Positions 1 through 10,200 of a DNA stretch of 64,000 nucleotides are shown here, piece by piece. The DNA is taken from assembly GCF_022605725.1 (NCBI RefSeq), contig NC_065548.1, positions 42,215,131 through 42,279,130 of the forward strand, given 5' to 3'. The first letter of the stretch is position 1. Each line of letters opens with the position of its first letter. Origin of the DNA: Anthonomus grandis grandis (lineage: Eukaryota > Arthropoda > Insecta > Coleoptera > Curculionidae). Under the pieces are notes generated by a model that saw nothing but the letters and a program-made list of their open reading frames with translations, had not been told where the DNA came from and ran no database searches. The position numbers and the translations under genes are program-made.

Positions 1-762
1 CACTTAAAGTCATATGGCGGTAAATATCGAGTATAAGCACTATTTATTTAGCGCCATCGATGTTGATAATTAGTATCTGGTAAACATAAAAGTTGATTAA
101 AGCAGAAGATACTTGATTTATTCTAAACCGCCAGCTCTGCTTACAAAAACTGGCCAGCGATTTTCGAGCAAATTGAGGTCGTTTTGACAATTATTTGGAT
201 AATTATTTGGTTTACCGAGTGGCCTATTTGCATGGTGCAAAGACTCGTTCGCATAAATGCGCATTGTATAAAATGTTTAGCAGTAAAATAATAGAAAATA
301 TTTATAAAAAACCATTTTTACAACTTACTAAAAAATTATCTCCTGATTTGTCCACTTTTTCGTTCGGATCACTATTCACCTTAATATTTCAAGGGAAAAT
401 TTGAGTAACCCTACATTGGAAAAAAATACTATACTATAGGTCTATAAAATTCTCTTCTTGTTAAGGTTGGCAAAATATAAAACAAAACCTAGTTACAATA
501 TTAGCACTTACCTTAATTTTGCCTACTAATGTTTTCTCTTAAGACAGTTAGACTCATATCAAAATTATTATAACAATAAGCTCTCCTATTACACATATTT
601 AATATACTGATTTATTAATAGAAAACAGAACGAATGTACAAAATTTATAGTAAGTTTAATTAAATTTCAATGCGAAAACAGAATAATAAAGTGCGAACGC
701 TTAAGATTCTGTTTTATATTTTGTCAACCATACCATACTTCGCAAATTGACTCGATCGGGTC
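1..762. other. AT-rich non-coding flank
   Basis: No coding stretch with family resemblance, RNA gene or terminal repeat is visible. It is plain AT-rich sequence up to the TTA target duplication of the first Harbinger element. If the beat gene's last exon is inside the window it should be on the minus strand left of 7050, but none was recognised here. Confidence 0.5.
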
Positions 763-765
763 TTA

Positions 766-799
766 AGGTATAGTTTCGCTGGAGCCGTCCGCGGTGGCG
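766..799 (+). repeat. Left terminal inverted repeat of Harbinger-1
   Basis: Pairs with 3285-3318 at about 30 of 34 positions. It contains GCCGTCCGCGG and is much richer in GC than its surroundings. TTA at 763-765 is the target duplication. Confidence 0.88.
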
Positions 800-991
800 T
801 TCGATGGCGACCGCTTGACGCGTGCCACTGGTATTATGGAAACTAGTGTAAGCAGTTTGTTTGCATCGGTCCGAATTAAATGCGCGGCCGACAACAGCGA
901 CGGCTTACGGTTGAACCAGTGTTTAACCAGTCTAGACGCGCTGCTTGCTTCGTTTTTTGTTGTTTGGTGTGGTTGAAGTGTGTAAATAAAG

Positions 992-2761
992 ATGTCTCCC
1001 AGATTTTCTTCAGAAGATGATGAGATTTTGATCTCCGAACTTAGAAAGCACGGAGCACTGTATGATTTAGAACATGCCGATTATAAGGATTTTATTATTA
1101 AAGAAAGAACTTGGGCACATATAAGCCAATTTATAGGGAAAAATGGTAAGTACTAGAAACAAAACGACCGTACTACACATTTATTTATAAATTTAATATG
1201 AAGGACTCATTTTACAATCAAATTTGTCTTAACGCGGAAAGATATAATATAAGTAAATAATCCATTATTATGTCATTATTTTCATAGGATATTAAATTTA
1301 ATGATTTCTTTACACATTACTTAATCATATAACGTGATGGTCCTGCCAATCAGTAGCGCCTTCTTCCTTAAAAAAAATTGTCAACTGCCCTGATATGGAA
1401 TCCTTCTTGATCAGCAAATCCTCCAGGACGTCGTATTCCATGTAATTCAGTAGGCGGCCATGCCGCTTTTATCGAAATGAAAAAAAGGAATATTATTCCG
1501 CTTCAAGTATCGGCTCCATGATCGAAGAAAATTATGTACGTAACAGGCACAATAAAATACACGAAAAACTTGACTGAGAAGTCCAAATGCATTTTCTGTT
1601 ACCCTGCTGCTTTTGTGTAAGGTTTCATAACATACCTCTGCAATTGAAATGCCTCATCCCCAATTATTACATCAACAGCGGTAAACATATAATTTGCGTT
1701 CACCATATCCAACAAGACAATGAAAAAATATTCTTTGTAGTTAAAGAAAAGAGAGCCGCTTTTATTAGGGCACACAATCCTTATATGTTTTCCGTCTATA
1801 GCTGAAACACAATTTGTATAACAAAAACACACTTTATACAGAGGTCCTTGGCATTTTGTTTTAAAGATTCTTACGTGAGAGTAGGAATAAATTGTTCGAC
1901 TAGACGGCTCCTTAGTGCACCAAGTGTTTGCTTGATAATAAAATTTATGCAACCGTAAGATACACGGAATGCAAAAGCTAATAATCTGAAAGACTCCGAT
2001 TGCCATATACCTGTAAAAAATAAAATCAAAATAATTATGACATTACATAATTATATTTATCAATTTGATTTTAATCTTCAAACTACAAATACCGCATATA
2101 AAGTGTTTTATTAAGTTATAAACTGTAAGAAACGTTGAAAGTCAATACCAGATTACTATTTTCGACACAAGAAAAATCTAAGACTTGGCACTGGGTCTTC
2201 TACAGTAACTTGGCCCGTGAAGTGCCAGTTATTTCAACACCTAACATTCTTAAGTTCTACAAACCATGAACGCAGGTAAGGACCTAATTAATTTTATACT
2301 TTAATTAATTAACATGCATCTGATTTTGACAGCTCTACTAGTACCATTTTGGAAGACATATCTGATACGGAAGATATCACTATACCAACTAGCGACGAAA
2401 TGTCTTCTGTTGTCTCTTCTCAAGATGACACAACGCAAGATTCTTCTGACAGGACAAGAAGTGGTAGCAGGATTTCGACAACCCCGCCAAAACCCAACGA
2501 TCCCGAAAAAATACTACTTCTAAAGTATTGCAAGTCCTTATTAAGCGTTTTGAAGAAAGAAGCGATATTTTTAAAAAAGTTATGCTTCAAAAAGAAGATG
2601 ATACTGAAGTTTTTATGCGAAGTGTGGCCCTATCAGTTAAAAAACTTCCACTTCATCTGAGAAGCCGTGCGAAAGTAGAAATTTTACAATTGATTATAAA
2701 ATTAAAATTAGAAGCACACGCACCTGAGGAAACCATTCGATCAGTATTACCCAAACAATAA
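992..2761 (+). pseudogene. MADF/BESS (Myb/SANT-like) accessory protein of Harbinger-1
   Basis: Harbinger elements encode a DNA-binding partner that helps the transposase enter the nucleus and bind the ends. Here exon 1 (992-1145) starts at ATG and encodes an acidic N-terminus (MSPRFSSEDDEILISELRKH) followed by a W-x2-I motif typical of a MADF start. It ends at a GGTAAG donor (GT at 1146). The last part, from about 2340 to the stop at 2761, reads an acidic Ser-rich linker and then a BESS-type helix pair (EVFMRSVALSVKKLP onward), which mediates protein contacts in MADF-BESS proteins. The middle exon with the rest of the MADF fold was not found. A frameshift near 2520 separates linker from BESS segment, so the gene is not functional. 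Confidence 0.72.
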
Positions 2762-3196
2762 TCATCAGAACCTAGAGAATACAGTTTTATCTACATTGCC
2801 GCAAACATCTCAACCGTACACTGATGAATCGTGTGCCCAAACCCTTTCAAACTTCTTGACGTTCTACTAAGTGTACTTTGCAACAACTATTTTCCAAATA
2901 TTATTCTGTATTGTGTTATTATAAGTTTACATACTAATAAAAGCCTACCTTAAAGTCACTGTAAGTTTTTTTTCAGGCGAAATTGGATTTCTTACTGCGT
3001 CAAAAAAACTGCCGAAATTTTTCGTCCTCTTATTGTGAGTGACGTGAAATAAGTAAATTAAAAAATCCTTCCTCTCCTCCCGTCGAGTTTCAAAAATTTG
3101 GTTTCTTTTACTTCGTTTTCTGGTTATGATCCTTACAATGTCTGCATCCTCTTCGTCCCCCATCAAGAGGAGTGCAGTCAATTTTCTTTTGTCCAT
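1599..3196 (-). pseudogene. Harbinger-1 DDE transposase (DDE_Tnp_4), degraded
   Basis: Minus-strand transposase. The first exon (2951-3196) starts at Met and ends ISPEKKLTVTLR before a GTAGGC donor. After a TTTTTTACAG acceptor the next exon (from 2010) resumes in phase (YMAIGVFQIISF). A further exon after TTGTGTTTCAG (from 1801) reads AIDGKHIRIVCPNKSGSLFF, the highly conserved first-Asp block of Harbinger transposases, then NYKEYF and TAVDV. About 60 residues are missing before GDEAFQLQRYVMKPY. The segment carrying the final catalytic Glu is not clear; weak traces continue to about 1340. Internal deletion and stops make it a pseudogene. Confidence 0.8.
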
Positions 3197-3284
3197 ACCT
3201 TTTTTAAACCCTCGAATTCACTGGACATTTAGCTTGCTTGGTCGCCGTCGGCAGACACAAACAAAACACTCAAAGGCGACCGTC

Positions 3285-3318
3285 CGCGACCGCGGACGGC
3301 CCCAGCGAAACCATATCT
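3285..3318 (-). repeat. Right terminal inverted repeat of Harbinger-1
   Basis: Inverted copy of 766-799, followed by TTA at 3319-3321. Confidence 0.88.
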
Positions 3319-3321
3319 TTA

Positions 3322-4240
3322 GCGTTAACATAATACGAACTGGACTGTAAAACGCGTATAAAATGAACGCTGGCTATCTTGCAGGAAAATTCGACAACTA
3401 AATGCTAGATAGTTTCATTAGTATTTGCCCCATATACCTATGATATATATATTTTTGATTTTTAAAACACCAAGAAGATTTTAGACATAGATGATTCTAT
3501 GCATTCATTAGCAAAAAAATTAGGATATATCAATTTAAAAATAGTTTATACAATTTTGTATGATTTTTCTTTTAAAAAATAGTTCGTCCCATAAATTAAT
3601 TCTTGTTGATAAAAATTGGAAGGACATTTTGAGACCAAGAAGTACATCTTCTGGATATAATATGTATGTACACACTAATACGCACTTTTCGTTGTCATTC
3701 ACCTCGCCTGTTAGGAATTTTATATATGTGGTGATTCATTCGCCAATCAATTGCCAATCAATCGCCTGGTGATAATTTTTCGAAATTTTTATCGTATACT
3801 ACTGTTATTGTTACTTACTAATTTTATAACATTTTATGCTAAAATGTATACAGGATCGATTCTACGCTTATTAAATTAGTAATCAGCAAGGTTAAAAATT
3901 TCAAAACTCGTCTGATTATTTCTAAGTTTTGAAATAATCAGACATAAATGTTTAAAAACCCACACTCATAAAGTATTTTTGATCACGTTTAATAAAATTA
4001 AAAGGTATGTTACAAATCATCAGGTATAAATATGACATACGGCTATTACAAAATTTTAATTGTAAGGACAAAAACTGTTTTCTTTGTTTAAAATTTTATT
4101 TCAAAATTGTAAATAATGTGTAAATAATTGAGAAAATTAAAACAATTAACTTATTAGCTAAGAAAAAAAAAAAAAAATACCAAACAAAACAAACAAACAA
4201 AAGAAAACAAATTATAGCAAATATTCCAAGGGGTTGCCAT
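3322..4240. other. AT-rich non-coding spacer with a small hairpin
   Basis: No coding similarity seen. A perfect 13-bp inverted repeat (GTCTGATTATTTC, 3910-3922, against 3931-3943, loop 8 nt) is the only structured element. A poly-A and CAAA-rich run at about 4163-4210 directly precedes the transposase remnant. Confidence 0.5.
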
Positions 4241-4245
4241 TTTTC

Positions 4246-4683
4246 TTAGAGACATAATCTTACCCTACGCTTTATTGCGCGAGTAGTCCTTAAAATAGAA
4301 AATGGATTTTCCCTTATCTCATTAACCGCCCAAATAATCCTCTGAATTAATTCTTTATGGGTATTAATTTCTACAGCATATACTAAATCGTTTAAATAAT
4401 CCCATAAATAGTAATCTACTGAAGTTAGATCTGGAAATCGAGAAGGCCAATTTATAGGACCACCTCGACCAATCCAACTTTCAGCAAAATGAATATCCAT
4501 CCACTGTCGAACGTTACGACCAGAATGAGCAGGCGCTCCGTCGTGCTAAAATATTAAATTCTGTCGTATGTTAAGAGGAACGTCTTCCAACAGCTGCCCA
4601 AGATTATGTTCCAGCATATTTAAATATTTTTCAGAGGTAAGGCTAATAAGTTGGTCCCCGATTAATCCCGCCTACAAATTAAT
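4246..4683 (-). pseudogene. Mariner-type (IS630/Tc1/mariner superfamily) transposase fragment
   Basis: C-terminal half of a DDE transposase. From the right it reads LTSEKYLNMLEHNLGQ, then HDGAPAHSGRNVRQW (second catalytic Asp), then WIGRGGPINWPSRFPD (third catalytic Asp, 36 residues after the second) and LDYYLW-like DYYLWDYL. An in-frame TAG at 4547-4549 lies just before the HDGAP block. The N-terminal DNA-binding part and first Asp are absent. It belongs to the same broad family as the elements at 36.4-37.6 and 39.0-40.65 kb but is clearly a different, older copy. Confidence 0.8.
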
Positions 4684-4689
4684 TAAAAA

Positions 4690-5835
4690 TCTCCTCTAAA
4701 AGTTGGTACGCCGTTGTTGTGAATGACGCTTTACTATCGAACCATACTTTAATTATTACATTTAACGCGGTTTCTCTCAGTGAATCGTACTAAATTCAAA
4801 CGAATTTTAACGGTTCTTGGATGCACCTGTGTCGGCATCTTGACAAAGGACGGCGGCGGCGGGGTTCGCGCTGCGACAAAGGCGTTTTCTTTGCTTTGTT
4901 TTGGCGACTTTTACCGACTTTGCCCGTTTTACGGCAGTCTCACTTGAGTTTTAACACGATAAGGTTGTGCCTCGATATACACACTTTTCTAAACTTTTAC
5001 CTTTTCTTCGGCTAATTTACACACGCTGTCTCTTGTCTTTATTAAGTTCAAATTACTAGCGATATGGATTTGTACAGTTCGTCTACATATAATTATGTAG
5101 TTGATTTGTTCGATTGAATAAATCTGGTCCTTCGATTAAGTTGATTTATGGATTTTATTTACATACACCAATATAGTAACTAACACCGTATTGCTCTTGG
5201 ATTATCATCTGCCCGAACATGCATATTATGCATATTAAGCGAACCATTTCTAGTGAAGGTAGCTTTGTAAGTCCATAAAATAAAAGGGACTAAGTTGGGG
5301 TTGTTAATTTTCCATTTACAAAATTGAACTCTCAGCGCAAAATCGTCTGGTACCAAGTCTTAAACTCTCTGGTAATGATAGGAATGTAAGCCTTGATCTC
5401 TTACCATTCTCTCCATTTAGAAAAATATTTTTTAATTTTTATTACTACCTATGTCGGCATTATTTTTTTCTCCAAAAGGGGTCATTTTATCGATAATTAT
5501 TAACAAGAGTGCCTTTTGTGTTTTTAGGACTCCGTTTTAAGAGGTCCTTAGTAGTGTTGATCATGTACATTTTTTATTAAATTATACCAAGTACTTCAAA
5601 AGTGATTTAAGAAAAACCGTTTTCCAGTGGCGTCTTTAAGAAGCCGTATCTTTTTATAAGAATCCGAGAGATTTCACACATTTTCCGGGACAACCTCTAT
5701 ATAAAACAAAATGTATGTATAAAAAAGGTAATACAGTTTTTTGAAGAGGTAATTAAATTACTCTAAAAAGAAATAATTTCTGTAGTACAACTGCAGGTAT
5801 TGATAAGCACTTTACCGGATGAAAGTTTAAAAATA
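4690..5835. other. Non-coding spacer with a small GC-rich pocket
   Basis: No recognisable gene. 4830-4940 is conspicuously GC-rich (CGGCGGCGG-containing) within AT-rich DNA and could be a leftover of an element end, but no inverted or direct terminal repeat was found. 5083-5100 is a short near-palindrome (CTACATATAATTATGTAG). Confidence 0.4.
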
Positions 5836-5839
5836 TGAT

Positions 5840-6370
5840 TACAGGTAAATGTAGCAAAAACTAAAACCATGGTTTTCGATTAAAACTCGTAAACATCGTA
5901 ATCAACGGCGTCGTCCTCCAAAATGTTAACAGCTACATAGACCTAGACAGGGAAATAAAAAATCAGCTGAACCACTCTAAAGAGATGAAAGGAAAAATAG
6001 AAATAGCCATGGCAAGTTTTGCTAAAAATGCGAAATATACTGTGTAATTTAGGTTTATCCTTCGAGGTGAGACAAAGAACACTAAAGCGTTTATGTGATT
6101 AAAATGTGAATATACAGATGAATGTTCAATATAGCCTAGATTACCAGAACAATAAAAGCAGAAGTTTTAACTAGAATGAATACTCACCCTCAGTTAACAA
6201 GTAACATGAAGATCAGAAAAACAGTCTATCTGGGATATCTAATGTGGCACAAAGGGTAAGTTGTACATACAAGTAATACTGGAAGGAAAAATTAAATGGA
6301 TGCATCTTGATGCATCGACCAACATTGAGAAGAATTTGCCATAATGATTGCCAACCTCAACAAAGACAGC
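5840..6370 (+). pseudogene. RTE-like non-LTR reverse transcriptase, C-terminal fragment
   Basis: Translation in shifting frames gives the thumb-to-tail part of an RTE-type endonuclease/reverse transcriptase. A KTKTMVF block is followed by a region resembling YLxDLDREIKNQLN, SKEMKGKIEIAMASF, then further on VLTRMNTHPQLTSNMKIRKT and VYLGYLMWHKGKLYILVILE with KIKWMHLD. Several stops and frameshifts interrupt it. The element is 5' truncated, as is usual for LINE insertions. It may be the same family as the copy at 7900-8480. Confidence 0.6.
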
Positions 6371-6379
6371 ACCTGAGAG

Positions 6380-7050
6380 GAGGAGAATCCCAAAGGTAAT
6401 TTTTTAATTGAATATGAGCTCCATCTTTATCCCAGAAGACTTTGCCTAAGAGAATATTCCCGTTGATAAAAATCAAAGAAAAATATCAAAGGGCAAATAA
6501 GATTAATTTTAAATGAATTGTATGGATTGATAATCGATAATCTTCGTTATCGATGTGATATATTTTGTGCATAAGTTTTAAGTAGTAATAGATTACTTAT
6601 CCATAAATTAACGATCATAGAAATATTGTGTATTTTATTTAGTCAAAAACCATAATCATAACCAATAATTAAATTTTACAAAAAAATCTATTTGATAGCT
6701 TGTTTAAAAAATCCTAAAATATAAACTAAGTAAAATCTGTATTATTGTGACAAATACATAATGAGTAGTAAAACAAAATTATGCAAGATATTTATAAAGA
6801 AATCCATTCACTATTTTTATACCACATAATATGTTGGCATAAAAATATATCAGAAAAATAACTTGACCTTTAAGGTGGATACAAAATAGAAGCATATTAA
6901 TATTTTTTGTTTGAAATTACCGACCCATCAAAATGTATGTAACAAAATACAATTTATAGGGGTCTCATTTAAAAATTCAATAATTTCGCAAATTTCTTCA
7001 TATTTAAACAATACATATTTCAGTAAATATACAAAGCAAGCTAAAAATGC
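6380..7050. other. AT-rich non-coding DNA left of the last beat exon found
   Basis: No coding sequence recognised. On the beat gene model this is the start of the next intron, because exon 7057-7285 ends at a GGTAAGTG donor. Confidence 0.5.
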
Positions 7051-7056
7051 ACTTAC

Positions 7057-7285
7057 CCAGTAACAGCGCCTCTCTAGTATCTCTCATAATAGGCAGACTT
7101 TGAACTTCTGATTCTCTATCTTCTCCAAAAAGTGCGGGCATTATAGACGCTACGCACTTGACACGCATTGAACCGCCCAAAAAATGCCGATTGTTTAAAG
7201 TAAACTTTAGCCCAAGGGTGGTGGTAACTAATCCTTTTGTATGGTACTCAATGGGATACTGGATTAATGCTTCAGGTTTTTGTAT
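7057..7285 (-). CDS. beat exon 5: second half of Ig domain 2
   Basis: Begins after ATATTCTAG (phase 0) and ends at G|GTAAGTGC. Encodes IQKPEALIQYP, the strongly conserved GLVTTTLGLKFTL, and MRVKCVASIM with the second Cys of Ig2. No stop in 76 codons. Confidence 0.9.
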
Positions 7286-10200
7286 CTAGAATATTTAACA
7301 ACCATTATATTTATTATAAGATCAAATTGCAATTTTATAAATTTAAACTAGTGTTAAAGATTTTTTTGTACTAACTGACTTACCTGTTGTTCATTTATAT
7401 ACCAATGTAGCATCGATGGAGGCCTACTTTTTCCTGAAGTACAATTTAAATTTATTTCATCTCCTATGCTGTACTCGTCTTTAACTCCCGTAATTATTGG
7501 ATCCTCTTCAGGTAGAGCTGAAAACAAAAACTCAATGAACCTAGGAGGTTTGAAATTATTCATAAGAGGAAAAGTAATTAAAATTATTTTTGTAAAATGT
7601 AGAATCACTGCAAACACTTGCATTTGATAATATGTTTATATTATTTTGATATGGAGATGTAATATGATCCAATATCCAATATATTTAATCAATCAATTAC
7701 ATATTAATTTACAAGTGTTATGAGATGTAATATATGCTTGATATTTCAAAAATTTCTGTTTTTCATTTAATGCTTTCTAAATTTGTAAAAACATTAACTC
7801 TATTTACCTACTCTTAACCAAATTTAGTTGTTAAGTGGTTAAAAGTACAGAAAGATTCCCGGCTCCTGCTCGAGAAGTATGACCGGCTGAAAAAATACAA
7901 CGTTGGGTCTGATAGGGAGGTGCCCTCTCGCCTTCGATATTCAACTTATATTTCGAAAAAAAATTCAACGAACATTTTAACGAAATAGACGAAGGCATCC
8001 TTTTAAATGGAGCAGGATTGAATAATATTTAATGCGCTATTAATGGTGATAACAAATAGCTTGGAAGCACTACAAAGGTTAATGGACCATCACGGTAAAA
8101 AAAAAAACAAAACAAATAATCATCCGCAAAAGAGATATAAATGGAAATCACCTATAACTGGAGGAAATTCAAATTAAGGAAATGAAAATAAGGCACTTAC
8201 GATGCTTTGTCTTTCCTGTTTTATTGTATAGCGTAGAAACCTGGCTACTCACAGAAGCTACCACTAAAAATCTGGAAGCATTTGAGATATGGCTGTATAT
8301 GAGAATTCTTAAAAACCATGGACAGCTCACATTCCACAGTATTGTAATGAAAATTAAATTAGAAATGCTAAGAAGAATACAAAAATATCTAGAAATCATG
8401 TACACCATTAAAAAAAGGAAGACTACTTATCGATACTTTAAAGTTATAATTACCAATATGATTGCTATCCGCAACGGATAAGTACTCAAAAGAAATAGAA
8501 GAAATACTAAATAACGGCATTATAACCTTTAGCAAAATTTTCGCTTGTTCTTTTATTAATTAAACCATATTATTATACTACTGAAATAATGTGATGGGAA
8601 AATTTTAGATGTAGATATATTATCTTTTAGTGGCCTTATGCAATATAATTAGAAAGAAATTATAACGATAGAAGCCTAGATTTAATTTTAATTTTACTTC
8701 ATTCAGGACCTATGAATTCTTTCAAAAAACTGCCAAAAATAGGTGGTTTTAATGTTTTATTACCAATACTTAACGTAAGTCCACCCTCTCGGGTAAGCTT
8801 TTAAACAGTGGAGAAATCAGGTAGGTATTGAAAGTAAACTGTCCAGTTAATATGAAATCTTATTGCTACGAATCTTTATTATTAAAAATAAAACAGATTT
8901 GATTGCTTAAAATAAACGAACAAATGTTTCCTTAAAATCTAACAATCCCCAATTACCAATTTCTATGATTTAGTATAGGCAGTTCTTAGGCACTCTAATA
9001 ATTCTTCTAACTTCTGCACTCAAAGCAGTATGATTAAAGAGATGGAGTTATGGTGTTTTTATACAAGCAGTTACTGATGAAATTCGTAAAGCAAAGCCAG
9101 AAACTCAACACCAATCAAGCGAAGCAAAATCAATCAATCGGTCAACATTTACCCCTGCTCTATTAATATATGGATAGTAATTATAATATCATGGATCCGG
9201 TTATTACTTGTCTTTTATAACATGAAGAAGATACGCCAAAATAATAATTAATAAACGAGATTACGGCCTGCCCTACAAAACACGAAGAAAAATAGTGTCC
9301 AAACCACAGTTTTAAAAGTACATTAAACGCAGCGGAATTAATATGAGTCTTTCCACCGTTTCCCAAGCATGTAAAATTGGAAACCAAAATACCATAATGC
9401 TGATAATGTTACGATTATTCTATCAACATATCCTGATTACTAGCTGCCCTACAAAACACGAAGAAAAATAGTGTCCAGGTAGTAATTTGATAAAACGCGC
9501 TGCTGCCTGCCCTACTAAACCCAAAGAGAAATAGTGTCCAGGCACCAGTTAATAATCGCGGCTATTGCTTGCTCCACAATACATGAAGTAAATGGTCCAA
9601 ACAACAGTTTTAAAACAAAATAAAAAATAAAGAACGGGACGGAACGATATTAATAGCACCCGATACTATAGCAGCTTTAATACGCGAGCTTAGAAGCGGC
9701 CGTTCAACTGTCCACAGGTGGCTCTTATCTAACAATTCACACTGTCAGCGTCAAGACTAAAAATTTAACGTAAAAATTGAGAATTTAATGGTACTGAAAT
9801 ACGGAAAAATTACTGGTACTTCGCCCGAAGGGTATAGTATGATCCTACTGCGACAAATGTGTCAGCTTAATGGACCTGGAGCCTTTTTATACTCATGGCA
9901 AGAATTTGGATGCCGACGACCCAAAAAAGTTTAATGGAAAAAGAGTTTTTCATCATGAAAACGGTGCGGATGTATAGTAGTTCGTTCTACGGCACTCCCT
10001 GGATGATGCTTATCGGCTTTCGTTAGGAGTGTTCTAGCCTTTCTTTGCAAATTTTCGATTTTCGTTTTACTCCATCCTATAATACCAAAAGAATAAGTTA
10101 ATGAACTGACTCCATATGTATTAATAGCTTTAAATAGGTTTCTGCTGTTAAGACTTGTTTTACGAATTCGTCGCATTCTTGTAGTAAACTTAGTAGTCAG

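Larger units (their letters stand above)
766..3318. mobile_element. PIF/Harbinger DNA transposon (Harbinger-1), degraded
   Basis: Complete two-gene Harbinger element of about 2.55 kb. Both ends can be placed: imperfect inverted repeats of about 34 bp (start AGGTATAGTTTCGCTGG on the left, AGATATGGTTTCGCTGG read inward from the right) flanked by TTA on both sides (763-765 and 3319-3321), the typical target duplication of this superfamily. Inside are a MADF/BESS accessory gene on the plus strand and a DDE transposase on the minus strand. Both are split by introns and damaged, so the element is dead. The exons of the two genes interleave on opposite strands. Confidence 0.9.

Noticed and set aside
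1587..1805. 72-codon plus-strand frame
   Set aside because: Antisense to the conserved Harbinger-1 transposase block AIDGKHIRIV on the minus strand.
4821..5015. 64-codon plus-strand frame
   Set aside because: Composition-driven by the GC-rich pocket; no recognisable motif.
1..7050. Terminal exon of the beat gene
   Set aside because: Searched on the minus strand for an anchor-coding exon with acceptor and stop; none could be supported.
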